DNA from: Bdellovibrionales bacterium
Lineage (GTDB): Bacteria; Bdellovibrionota; Bdellovibrionia; Bdellovibrionales; Bdellovibrionaceae
Direction of reading: 5' to 3'
Length of the DNA stretch: 48,873 nucleotides
Assembly: GCA_005793345.1 (NCBI GenBank)
Contig: SXSU01000102.1
Location: forward strand, 1-48,873
The notes under the pieces were generated by a model that searched no databases, was not told the DNA's origin, and saw only the letters and a program-made list of their open reading frames with translations. The first letter of the stretch is position 1. Every line of letters begins with the position of its first letter. Below are positions 17,719 to 27,200 of the stretch, piece after piece. The translations under genes and the position numbers were made by a program.

Positions 17719-18744
17719 TTATCGCAACTCTACTATAACCAAAGAACCAAGGGCTTGTTGAACTTCTTTTAATGTTGCAGGCTTATTGGGAAAGTAGCTT
17801 GTATCACGTCGACAATCTAAATTAAGTTCTGTGTTTGCAAAATTTTCTATTTTTGAAAAATACAAAATTGGTAGTTCAGCAAAAAACCTGTTTAAATAAT
17901 TTTTTTTGAATATTCCATCAGAGTTTAACGTCAATCCACCAGGTAAGCTTAATTGGTTATTTGCATCCCGTGCCAACCTAAAATAACATACCGGCTCACT
18001 CGAATGATCTGCATCAATTTGGTTTTCCAGAATTTTACCATTTTTTACCATTGCAATCTTATCTTTTAACATTATTGGCGAATTAATTTTAAATTTTATA
18101 TAACCACTTATCTGATATAATAGTGAGTTTTCAATTTCGCTTAAAGAAGTAGGTTTTGGCTCTACAACCAGGGGTATTAAATTAGCAATTGTAACTCCGT
18201 TTGATTTTGAATCTAAATTTGAAGTAAATATTTTAACTAAAATTTTATTTTCCAAATAATTAAAATCTATCTTTGTAATTTCACCAAAAGAAACATCTAA
18301 TGACAATGATTTTGGAAATAATTTTCCAGAACACTTATTTGTTTCTGCATCAACTAAGCACTCTTCTGTTTTATAATATTTTTTAGAAATCTGATAATCT
18401 ACAAAATCTTGAGCTGAGTAGTTGTAACAAAAAAAATTAAAATCCACAGAAATTGAACTTTCATCTGAAATAAACTGTGAATAAACAGAGAACTGTTTAT
18501 CATTTGGTAAACACTCATAAGAGTTTTTTCCATTCTTTTCTCTAACTGAAATCTTAGCAACCCATTTACCATTAACTTCGTGTAAACTATTAAGCTTTAC
18601 TTGTTCCGAAGTTCCTTCCAAAGGAGGCCCGAAAAAATCAGCTTTCTGATCACCTTTATCTATATTTTTATTACATGAAATTGCACCAATAAATGTTCCT
18701 ATTAAGAAATATTTTATCAAAGAGCTTGAATTAAAAAAATTCAA
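17719..18744 (-). CDS. Hypothetical lipoprotein between two direct repeats
   Basis: About 341 residues. I choose the TTG at 18744 because GGAGG lies five bases before it. The ATG at 18756 would put this ribosome-binding site inside the frame. The N-terminus is then a lipoprotein signal with a lipobox ending GAIS-C, so the mature chain is lipid-anchored from CNKNIDKG. No domain is recognised. The mature part is beta-rich and has paired cysteines (YECLPN, FFCYNY, EECLVD, NKCSGK, PVCYFR, LDCRRD). It is the only gene between the two ~405-bp direct repeats, and recombination between them would delete it. Its neighbours give no clue to function. Confidence 0.6.
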   Translation of the reverse strand: MNFFNSSSLIKYFLIGTFIGAISCNKNIDKGDQKADFFGPPLEGTSEQVKLNSLHEVNGKWVAKISVREKNGKNSYECLPNDKQFSVYSQFISDESSISVDFNFFCYNYSAQDFVDYQISKKYYKTEECLVDAETNKCSGKLFPKSLSLDVSFGEITKIDFNYLENKILVKIFTSNLDSKSNGVTIANLIPLVVEPKPTSLSEIENSLLYQISGYIKFKINSPIMLKDKIAMVKNGKILENQIDADHSSEPVCYFRLARDANNQLSLPGGLTLNSDGIFKKNYLNRFFAELPILYFSKIENFANTELNLDCRRDTSYFPNKPATLKEVQQALGSLVIVELR

Positions 18745-18821
18745 ATTGACCTCCATTACACCAAAGAAATTACATAATGTTGAGACAGTTAGTAAATTTT
18801 ATTCTTTAAAGCAATAATTAT

Positions 18822-18929
18822 TTGAGTATTTTAAAATTTGGAGTAGCAATAGAAAAATTTGTATCGTTTGATATAAAAAATGTCACTTTAGCATATGATG
18901 AAAAAAACACATTAAGATTTTTGAATTAA
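18822..18929 (+). pseudogene. Possible gene fragment or very short frame
   Basis: A 35-codon forward frame reads like protein (LSILKFGVAIEKFVSFDIKN, then VTLAYDEKNTLRFLN) and ends with TAA. It has no ribosome-binding site and no ATG, and an in-frame TAA stands just upstream. It might be the 3' remnant of a lost gene at the edge of copy 2 of the repeat. The rest of the gap from 18745 to 18949 shows nothing else. Confidence 0.2.
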
Positions 18930-18949
18930 TTTATTCATTTTTTTAAAGA

Positions 18950-19356
18950 GGGACCTTGCAAGCCCTCTCCATGCCTGACCACCCATAATTATCTCGACCT
19001 ATCGGTGGTCGAGTAATTGTTCACTCAATAATACTTATAGAATTACTTTTCAATTCCAATAGTTCTTCAGCAAACGTACAGCTAAAAAAGTTCCATTACC
19101 TTTTTTAAAATCTCCAGAATCAACAAAATCAATTTTAAAATCCAGTAAAGTTTTTTTCTATTATGACGATTAAATACCCACGTGTTGTGTGGATATTTAA
19201 TTTTTAAATATGTCATAATGGCCTCCTTTTTTATTAATGGGAGGCCATTGCCTTTTTAAGGACTTGCAAGGTCACTTCTACGTCTTGCAAGACTAATAGT
19301 TACGTATTGTGAATTATAATTAATACTGGCTTTGAAAATTTTCGAAGTTCGGAATT
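18950..19356. repeat. ~405-bp structured direct repeat, copy 2
   Basis: Same orientation and extent as copy 1. The inner unit is 18952-19273 with the same perfect 11-bp inverted ends. The CTCGACC/GGTCGAG and AATGGCCTCC/GGAGGCCATT stems are intact, while the CCCACG stem has two mismatches. A 12-bp palindrome GTCTTGCAAGAC follows the inner unit (decayed in copy 1). Similarity stops at the stop codon of the reverse-strand transaldolase gene. Confidence 0.85.
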
Positions 19357-20062
19357 AAATTTTAAAACCTGCAGCTTCTGAATCTGCCTTAAATGTTTTA
19401 ACTGTATCCAAACTCATATGAATAAGTTCTTTTCCAAAACCGCTCATTTTTTTTATAATATCAGGTGGAACTGTAATGATATGGCAACCCGCTTGATCTG
19501 CTTGGATTATATTATAAACTTCACGTGTTGAGGCCCATAATAATTCGATATTAGGATCAGTTTCTTTGCAAAGTTGTGATGCCGCTGCCATGGTTGCCAT
19601 TGGATCACGACCTGTATCTGCAATACGACCTGCAAAAATGGATACGATTGAGGGAGCCCCTCCCTTTACTGCTAAAACTGTCTCTATAGTTTGAGTCATT
19701 GTAAATATAGCTGTGACATTTAGTTTAATGCCCTGATGAGAAAGGTCTTTTACTAGAGGAATCGTGGATTTTCCTTCACTGTTCATTATCGGAATTTTCA
19801 CATAAACATTTTTACCCCAAGTGTTTATCTCTAGGGCCTGTCTTTTCATCCCTTCAAAATCATCTGAGAAAACTTCGAATGAAATTGGTTTGTCTTTTAT
19901 ATGATTTAAAATATCTAGGCTAAATGCTTTATAATCATTGATCCCGGCTTTTTTCATCAGACTTGGATTTGTGGTTAATCCTTGTATTTGAGGATTTTTA
20001 GCCATCTCCAACATAGACGCTTTATCTGCACCATCAGAATAGATTTTTACATTTAATTTCAT
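19355..20062 (-). CDS. Transaldolase (TalC/FSA-like short form)
   Basis: Start at ATG 20062 (MKLNVKIYSDGAD), eight bases after GGAG. A longer frame adds 12 residues without a ribosome-binding site. The 235-residue TIM-barrel enzyme has GLTTNPSLM (residues 28-36), the Schiff-base lysine in VYVKIP (Lys89), LNVTAIFTMTQ, and the ASTREVYNII and GCHIITVPPDII segments of the short transaldolase family. It transfers a dihydroxyacetone unit between sugar phosphates. Fructose-6-phosphate aldolase activity is the alternative, and sequence alone does not decide. It is the partner of the transketolase in pentose phosphate metabolism. It may be cotranscribed with purD, which lies 120 bp upstream on the same strand. 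Repeat copy 2 directly follows its stop. Confidence 0.88.
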   Translation of the reverse strand: MKLNVKIYSDGADKASMLEMAKNPQIQGLTTNPSLMKKAGINDYKAFSLDILNHIKDKPISFEVFSDDFEGMKRQALEINTWGKNVYVKIPIMNSEGKSTIPLVKDLSHQGIKLNVTAIFTMTQTIETVLAVKGGAPSIVSIFAGRIADTGRDPMATMAAASQLCKETDPNIELLWASTREVYNIIQADQAGCHIITVPPDIIKKMSGFGKELIHMSLDTVKTFKADSEAAGFKI

Positions 20063-20185
20063 TTTATACTCCAATTTAAATAAATATAATTCTAACAATA
20101 AATATTAATTACTATTTTTACCAAATTTACTTGTATAAAATTAGTTATGCAACTCAAATACTAACTAAAGAAACTATTCTCGATT

Positions 20186-21475
20186 CTATGTTGTGAGGTT
20201 TTTTCGCAAACCAATATCATTTCGTTTCTGCAACCCATCCCAGGAAATAAAATATGCTTTTTCATAAGCCAATTCTCGTGCAGAATTTAATGACTCACCA
20301 ATTCCAACGATATTTAATACTCGTCCACCATTAGTAATCCACTGTGATTTTTCATTTTTCTTTGTCCCCGCATGTAAAATATAGGAATTTGAATTCATTG
20401 GTTCGTCGTTATTAAATGAAATAATATCTCCTCTGACAGGCTGATCTGGATATCCTGCAGCCGCTAAAACTACACAACAAGCACTTAATTTAGAATTCCA
20501 ATTCATTTTTATTAATTCACCTTTACTTAAATTTAAAAAAACATCACTCCATTGCCCATCGAGCAGAGGCAAAATAACTTGAGTTTCAGGATCTCCAAAT
20601 CTGACATTATATTCTAAACACATTGGTCCTTGCGCTGTAACCATAATGCCAAAAAAGACCACACCCCGATAAATAAATTTTTTATTTTGAAAACCCTTAA
20701 TTGTTGGTTCAATAATTTTACTCTTAATTTCTGACATTAATTTTGACTCAATTTTAAGTGGAGCTATTGTTCCCATGCCTCCAGTGTTTGGGCCGTTATC
20801 TCCATCTTGCAATTGCTTATGATCTTGTGCCAAAGGAAGCACTTCATACTCTGAACCATTTGTTAAAACTAATACACTCAATTCGTAACCTGGTAAAAAT
20901 TGTTCAAGAACTGCTCTTTCTCCAGCTTTTCCAAAAATCTTTTTTTCAAAAAATAATTCAGCAGCCTCTTTTAATGTAGATTCATTTTTACAAATATAAA
21001 CACCTTTCCCTGCACATAATCCATCTGCTTTGAGTACATAAGGAGGAGTGAACTCAGACATTGCTAACATTGCTTCTTTCACATTAGTTACAAGTTTATA
21101 TTTTGATGTCGCTACTCCGAACTCATTCATAAACTCTTTAGAAAATACTTTACTTCCCTCAAGATTAGCAGCCGCCTGAGAGGGGCCAACTACGAGAATA
21201 TCATGATCACGTAAAAAATCTGATAAACCAAACACGAGCGGATCTTCAGGCCCAATTAACACAAAATCTATTTTCTCGTTTAGACAAAAATTTAAAATTG
21301 ATTCTTTGGCGTTATACGAAATATCCAAATGGCAAAAAGCATCCTCACTTATTCCAGCACTCCCTGGAATACAATGAATTTCAGAAACATTTTGTGACTT
21401 TTTTAAAGCCTTAACAAGAGCATGCTCTCGACCACCTTGACCAATGATTAAAATCTTTTTTTTAAAATTTTCCAT
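20186..21475 (-). CDS. purD: Phosphoribosylamine-glycine ligase
   Basis: I start at ATG 21475 (MENFKKKILIIGQGGREHAL), giving 429 residues, the normal size. The frame continues 37 codons upstream into a palindromic repeat and is not conserved there. It catalyses the second step of purine biosynthesis (ATP + glycine + phosphoribosylamine to GAR). The ATP-grasp enzyme shows GQGGREHA (N-domain), GPEDPLVFGLSD, VLKADGLCAGKG, NTGGMGTIAP and EYNVRFGDPETQ, all in the expected order. No other pur genes are adjacent. The transaldolase gene follows on the same strand. Confidence 0.95.
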   Translation of the reverse strand: MENFKKKILIIGQGGREHALVKALKKSQNVSEIHCIPGSAGISEDAFCHLDISYNAKESILNFCLNEKIDFVLIGPEDPLVFGLSDFLRDHDILVVGPSQAAANLEGSKVFSKEFMNEFGVATSKYKLVTNVKEAMLAMSEFTPPYVLKADGLCAGKGVYICKNESTLKEAAELFFEKKIFGKAGERAVLEQFLPGYELSVLVLTNGSEYEVLPLAQDHKQLQDGDNGPNTGGMGTIAPLKIESKLMSEIKSKIIEPTIKGFQNKKFIYRGVVFFGIMVTAQGPMCLEYNVRFGDPETQVILPLLDGQWSDVFLNLSKGELIKMNWNSKLSACCVVLAAAGYPDQPVRGDIISFNNDEPMNSNSYILHAGTKKNEKSQWITNGGRVLNIVGIGESLNSARELAYEKAYFISWDGLQKRNDIGLRKNLTT

Positions 21476-21559
21476 TTTTAAAATCCTAACTAAAGTATAC
21501 TTTTTTATTACAATTGAAAGCTCACATTTTATATTTGAATTGTCCATAAATTTAAGTAA

Positions 21560-21766
21560 ATAACGTCGAATGATTTTGTCTCGCATATAATCGCGAAGCG
21601 ATCAGACTTAATCATTAGCAGTTATTATGAAAATACAAACGTAAGTTTGGGTTTTCATAATACGGGGTGATTGAAAATCGCCCCCAACAAACAGGAAAAT
21701 AACAGCTTGTGATTATGTCTGATATAATCGCGAAGCGATCAGACTTAATCATAAGCTGTTATTATG
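21560..21766. repeat. Composite palindromic repeat A-B-C-A
   Basis: A (21560-21623, GTCTCG subtype), B (21622-21662), C with one arm mismatch, the linker CCAACAAACAGGAAAA, and A (21706-21766). The last A has TAACAGCT at one end and AGCTGTTA at the other, instead of TAACTGCT/AGCAGTTA. This is a paired change that keeps the stem. The element occupies the divergent region between purD and the thiolase gene, so their promoters must overlap or flank it. Confidence 0.9.
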
Positions 21767-21832
21767 ACTTGTTGTTGCACATATAACTCTTGAATTGACC
21801 TTCGATTTTTACTTCTCTACTCTTTAACCACT

Positions 21833-23011
21833 ATGAAAAATACAGTAATTATCGCAGCAAAAAGAACAGCATTTGGCGCCTTTGGCGGAACATTAAAAGA
21901 TATCTCAGCTACAGACCTTATAGTTCAGGCGGGCAAGGCTTGTCTCGAGCAAGTAAATTCAAAAGCTGATATTGATCACGTTGTCATTGGTAACGTGGTT
22001 CAGTCTGGATCAGATGCTCCATATCTACCTCGTCACACAGCTTTGAAACTGGGATTACCAATTGAAACACCGGCATATTTAGTAAATGTTTTATGTGGAA
22101 GCGGTTTTCAATCTTGGATAAACGCTTCACAAATGCTTCAAACTAACCAAGCCCAGTGTGTACTTGCTGGTGGTGTAGAACAAATGTCACTTGTTCCTTA
22201 TGTTTTACGTAATGCGAGATTTAATGGTTTTCGTATGGGAAATACTGAACTCGAAGATTATATGACTGCTGCTTTAACGGATGCCTATGCAAAAATGCCA
22301 ATGGCAATAACTGCAGAAAATTTAGGTGAACGTTATAAAATCACAAGAGCAGAAGTTGATGAATATTCATTTGCCACTCAACAAAAATATAAAGCTGCTT
22401 ATGAAAAAAATTATTTTAAAGAAGAAACAACTCCTTACCTTATCGAAAGTAAAAAAGGATCAATCACTTTTGAAAAAGATGAACACCCAAAACCTGAAGT
22501 GACTCCAGATAAAATTACAGCTTTAAAACCTTTATTTAAAAAAGATGGTTTAGTAACAGCGGCAACAGCATCAGGGATTGTAGATGGAGCAGCAGCTTCA
22601 ATTTTAACAACCGAAGAACACGCAAAAAAAATAGGTGCAAAACCGCTTGCTCGAATAGTTAGTTACGCTTTAGTTGGTTGCGAACCACAAGTCATGGGGA
22701 TAGGTCCTGTCAAAGCCATTCAAAAAGCCTTACAGAATGCAAATTTAACTCTTAATCAAATGGACCTCATTGAAGTTAATGAAGCCTTTGCGGCTCAATT
22801 TCTTGCGGTTCAAAAAGAACTTAAACTTGATATGAGCAGAACAAATGTTAATGGTGGAGCAATTGCTGTTGGCCACCCACTTGCAGCTAGTGGTACTCGA
22901 ATAATGAATCACTTGATATATGAATTACAACGACGTCAAGGTAAGTATGCAATTGGAAGTGCTTGTATTGGCGGTGGACAAGGTGTCGCAATAATCATCG
23001 AGAGAGTGTAA
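21833..23011 (+). CDS. Acetyl-CoA C-acetyltransferase (thiolase)
   Basis: A 392-residue thiolase of the degradative/biosynthetic acetoacetyl-CoA type. Active-site residues are in place: Cys88 (VLCGSGFQ), His348 in GGAIAVGHPLAASG, and Cys378 in SACIGGGQG. It condenses or cleaves acetyl-CoA and acetoacetyl-CoA. The ribosome-binding site is poor (no clear purine run before ATG). The next gene begins eight bases after the stop, so they form an operon. Substrate chain length (AtoB-like or FadA-like) cannot be read from sequence, but length and motifs favour the short-chain type. Confidence 0.9.
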   Translation: MKNTVIIAAKRTAFGAFGGTLKDISATDLIVQAGKACLEQVNSKADIDHVVIGNVVQSGSDAPYLPRHTALKLGLPIETPAYLVNVLCGSGFQSWINASQMLQTNQAQCVLAGGVEQMSLVPYVLRNARFNGFRMGNTELEDYMTAALTDAYAKMPMAITAENLGERYKITRAEVDEYSFATQQKYKAAYEKNYFKEETTPYLIESKKGSITFEKDEHPKPEVTPDKITALKPLFKKDGLVTAATASGIVDGAAASILTTEEHAKKIGAKPLARIVSYALVGCEPQVMGIGPVKAIQKALQNANLTLNQMDLIEVNEAFAAQFLAVQKELKLDMSRTNVNGGAIAVGHPLAASGTRIMNHLIYELQRRQGKYAIGSACIGGGQGVAIIIERV

Positions 23012-23019
23012 AATTATTT

Positions 23020-23799
23020 ATGGCTGATGTAAGTTTATCATTAAGAGAGCGAACCTCTGTAATTTCTGGTCCACTAACGACTGTAACTCAAAATATTGCA
23101 TCAACCCTCACCCAAAATGGTTCAGATGTTGTTTTTATTGCTAATAAAGCCGACGCTCACCAAAGGGTTGCTCAACACCTTAATGACCAAAGAGAAGTAA
23201 ATGAAAAGTACGGCCGCTGTCGTGCCTTTGAATTTAATCTTGATGATCCTAAAGTATGCAAAGAAGCAATTAGTAAAGCCGCTGAAACTTTTGGTTGTGT
23301 GGATATTTATATTGATGCTCTGGGAATTTCGACACCTGCACCTTTTCGAAATGAAAGTTCAATTGAAATTTTTGAAGAGCTTCTTCAAAAACAATTGAAA
23401 AGTTCTTTTCATCTATCTCATGCAGTAATCAATTTTTTGAAAACTAGAAAACGTGGACGAATTGTTTATTTAATTACCGATGAATGTCATTCTGGCTTTG
23501 CTATGGATTCTGTACATTCATTAGTTCGTGGTGGACTCAGCTCTTTTACTCGCAGTTTTTCTAAAGAAATTGCAGATTTGTCATGTACTGTAAATACCAT
23601 TGCTACAGGTCTAACCGAAGACTATTTACTCAGTCATTTTACAGAATGCAAAAGTATTAAGGAAGCTCTCGAGCAAATGAAAAAAATTGATTCAAGTGCC
23701 CGCCTGATGAATCCAGAAAATTTAGCAAATACTATTTTATATTTATGTAGCAACTTAGGTAGTGGAATCTCAGGCGAAACATTACGAATAAAAATTTAA
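23020..23799 (+). CDS. SDR-fold protein lacking the catalytic residues
   Basis: A 259-residue protein with the short-chain dehydrogenase layout. I start at ATG 23020, eight bases after the thiolase stop, with GAGAGAG upstream. The scaffold is visible: DIYIDALGIS for the NAG region, GRIVYLITDE for strand 5, SFTRSFSKEIADL for helix 6, and a C-terminal ISGETLRI like the FabG tail. The TGxxxGIG cofactor loop is replaced by SGPLTTVTQ. The YxxxK pair is His166 and Arg170. The catalytic Ser position is Thr153 or nearby. Its place behind a thiolase recalls the phaA-phaB order, but it is unlikely to be an active acetoacetyl-CoA reductase. It could be a regulatory or structural partner, or a novel enzyme. 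Confidence 0.75.
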   Translation: MADVSLSLRERTSVISGPLTTVTQNIASTLTQNGSDVVFIANKADAHQRVAQHLNDQREVNEKYGRCRAFEFNLDDPKVCKEAISKAAETFGCVDIYIDALGISTPAPFRNESSIEIFEELLQKQLKSSFHLSHAVINFLKTRKRGRIVYLITDECHSGFAMDSVHSLVRGGLSSFTRSFSKEIADLSCTVNTIATGLTEDYLLSHFTECKSIKEALEQMKKIDSSARLMNPENLANTILYLCSNLGSGISGETLRIKI

Positions 23800-23818
23800 A
23801 TTTTTCCCAAATTTTTTT

Positions 23819-24274
23819 TTAATCAAGATTATCAAATGCTGATAGTAATTCCTTACCATCTTTCTTAAGAGTGACGTCGATATCAAAAGGTTTTGCTTCT
23901 GGAGTTGGTATTTTACCTGTAAATTTTCCGTCCTTTAATTCAAGATTGAAGGCAACATCTTTCCATTTTCCCTTAACTTTTGCGCCAAGACTTGCAACTG
24001 CTTTTACATCAAACCCTTTTAAATCCAAAGGTTTCATTGTTGAATCGTAAAAATAAATTCTAGCTAAACCATCACTAGAGCGAACCAATTCAGCTTTATA
24101 AACAAGAGTCGCACCAGCACCTTTCGCTGCTTCGGATTTAAGTACAACAGAAGATACTAAACCACCATATTTTCCAGTATCAGAAAGTTTTGGCCCATGA
24201 CCTTCGTCATGTGCACTTACATAAGATCCAATCAAACTCATTACCATTATCATTATCATAAATTTTTTTTTCAA
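23819..24274 (-). CDS. Small periplasmic protein with His-rich N-terminus, RND operon
   Basis: I prefer the TTG at 24274 over the ATG at 24280: AAGGAG lies seven bases before it, and TTGA overlaps the stop of the RND gene, a typical coupling. The product is ~151 residues. A signal peptide ends SYVSA, so the mature chain starts HDEGHGPKL, with two histidines and acids that could bind metal. The rest is beta-rich with regular Lys/Gly hairpins. No family recognised. It is the last gene of a five-gene efflux operon. A periplasmic metal-binding accessory is the likely role, by position and composition only. Confidence 0.7.
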   Translation of the reverse strand: MKKKFMIMIMVMSLIGSYVSAHDEGHGPKLSDTGKYGGLVSSVVLKSEAAKGAGATLVYKAELVRSSDGLARIYFYDSTMKPLDLKGFDVKAVASLGAKVKGKWKDVAFNLELKDGKFTGKIPTPEAKPFDIDVTLKKDGKELLSAFDNLD

Positions 24275-27200
24275 TTCCATTCTCCTTTTTCGTCTTGTTT
24301 ATTTTGATTTAAGTAATTTAAAATTGCTTTTTTTCCAAATTTTAAAAAGATTGTTGGTGTTACAACCAAGTCAAGTATTGTTGATGATATTAATCCACCA
24401 ACTATAACAACAGCAACAGGATAAAGTATTTCTTTACCTGGTTCACCGCGTGATAATAATAAAGGGACAAGCGCAAGCGCTGCAGTTGAGGCTGTCATTA
24501 ATACTGGAACCAAACGCTCTAAGGATCCTCGAATAACCATCTTGGCATCAAAACTTTCACCTTCTTCTTTCATTAAATATAAATAATGACTAATTAGTAA
24601 AATTCCATTTCGAGTTGCAATTCCACAAAGAGTTATAAATGCTACCAATGTCGCAACAGAGAGTGTTCTCTCTGTAATAAAGATAGCAATAATACTTCCT
24701 ATTAGCGCAAGAGGAACATTCATCATAACTTGCAAACTCAACATTACTGATTTAAAATGTACATACAGGACAAAGAAAATACCTGACATCGATAGTAGAC
24801 CTAACCAAAGAATTTTTTTTGATGCTTCTTGTTGGCTTTCAAATTGTCCGCCAAGTTTTATAAAATATCCTTCAGTTAATTTAATTTTTTCATTCAAAGC
24901 TTTTTGAATTTCTTTAACTACACTCCCAAGATCACGATCATGGGTATTTGCAGAAACAACTATCCTTCTTTGCATGTCTTCACGATTTATCATGTTTGGA
25001 CCTGTTCCTCGATAAATATTTGCAACATCTCCTAATTTAACACCCATACCTGTCGGCATTAACTTAACAAGCGTATTTGATATTTTTTCAGGTGTACTTC
25101 GCGATTCTTCATCAAGTCGCATAAACACATCAAACATTTTTTGATTTTCTAAAAACTGCGAAACAGTTTCTCCATTAAGTGCAATTTCTAAATCTTCTGC
25201 CAATGTCCCACTACGCAAACCGTATCTTGAACTAGATTCTCTATCGACTGCAATTTTTAATTGAGGAATTAATACTAAGGGTTCAGTTTGCAAATCGACA
25301 ACACCTTTTATGTTTTGAAGAGCATCAAATATTTCCCCACCAAGTCTGCGTAGCTCTCCCAAATCAGGTCCAAATATTTTAACTGCAATTTGCGCTCTTA
25401 CCCCAGATAGCAAATGATCTAAACGATGGCTAATTGGTTGACCAAGATTTACATAAACATCACCAGTTTTTTCAATGCGCTCACGAATTTCTTGTAAAAC
25501 AATTTGTCGTGGTCGCCCACCAGATTTGAAATCAACATCAATCTCATGCCAATGAACTCCTTCAGCATGCTCATCCATTTCTGCGCGGCCTGTTCTGCGA
25601 ACTGAAGATTTTACTTCTGGCACTGAAAGTATTGCCTCTTCAATTTTAATTCCTAATTTATCAGATGCAGAAAGTGAAATTCCAGGCGAGGCAGCAACTC
25701 CAATTGTCGCAGTACCCTCATTAAATTCAGGTAAAAAATTTCTACCCATGAACGGAAGCAACAAGAGACTAAAAAATAATAGCCCAATTGCCAAATAGAT
25801 AACAAGCATCGGTCGCGGTAAAGTCCAATTTAGCACTTTCAAGGCAAAAGATTTTAACTTTGAAACCATGGGACCATCTTTTTCATGATGAACAGCTTTT
25901 GAGTTCGGTAATAAATATGAACAAAGAATGGGTGTTATTGTTAATGAAACCAAGAGTGATGCTAGAATTGAAATGATATAAGCAATACCTAGAGGAACAA
26001 ATAATCTTCCTTCAATTCCACTTAATGCAAACAATGGAATAAATACTAGTACAACTATTATTGTTGATAGAACAATTGAGTTTCTCACTTCACTTGAAGC
26101 TTCATATATTACACGTAAATAACCTTTTGGTGAACCTGCTAAACGATTTTCTCTTAATCTTCTAAAAACATTTTCAACATCAACAATGGCATCATCTACT
26201 AATTCACCAATGGCTATAGCTAGGCCTCCTAAAGTCATTGTATTAATAGTAATATCCAAAAGATGAAATACGATTGCTGTAATTAGTAAACTTAGTGGAA
26301 TGGCTACAAGAGTGATCGATGTGGTCCTAAAATTCATCAAAAATAAAAACAAAATAATCATCACCATGATGATTCCATCTCGCAAAGCTTCTTCTACGTT
26401 TCCAATTGAGGCTTCTATGAAGTGTGATTGCTTGAAAAGATCTGTTTCAAGTTTTACTCCATTTGGAAGTGACTTCTGCATTTCAACAAGCTCTTTCTCT
26501 ATGGCTTTAGTAAGCTCTATCGTGCTCGCACTCGGCTGCTTTTGGATGGTCATAATTACCGAGTGTTTACCATTGATACTACCTTCACCTCTTTTTACTT
26601 TTGCACCAACTCGAACCTCAGCAATATCTTTTACTAAAACAGGTTGCCCCATATGAAGAGCCACTAATGAGTTTTCTAATTCTTCTAAACTAGCGGCTCG
26701 GCCAATAGGGCGAATCAAAAATTCTTTTTCATCGATATCAATAAATCCACCCGTTGTGTTTTCACTAATTTCCGAAAGTGCATGTTTTAATTCTTCGAGC
26801 GAAACCCCTTTACGTTGAAGTTTATCTGTCGATACTAATATTTGATATTGTTTAATCTCTCCACCCATGACAACGATCTGACTAATCCCTGGAATTGTCA
26901 TTAATCGTGGCCTAATAGTCCAATCAGCAAGTGTGCGCAGATCCATTGGTGAAATTGTTTCTTGAGGACTTGTCACTCCGACAAATTCAATCTCTCCCAT
27001 TATTGAAGTTACAGGTCCCATTATTGGTTGCATCCCAACGGGAAGTCGTCCTTCTAATAATTGCAATCGTTCTGCAACCAATTGGCGATTTCGAAAAATT
27101 TCAGTACCCCAATCAAACTCAATAAACACAATAGATATTCCTATTCCGCTATTGGAGCGAAGCCTTAAAACACCAGGTGTGCCATTTAAAATTGTTTCAA

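Noticed and set aside
17262-19356. The 405-bp repeats as integron attC sites with a cassette between
   Set aside because: The lipoprotein gene between two similarly oriented structured repeats recalls a cassette, but the repeats lack the RYYYAAC/GTTRRRY core pairs, are longer than attC sites, and no integrase is seen.
21475-21586. 37-codon N-terminal extension of PurD
   Set aside because: It runs through a palindromic repeat and begins outside the conserved Rossmann start. The ATG at 21475 gives the family length.
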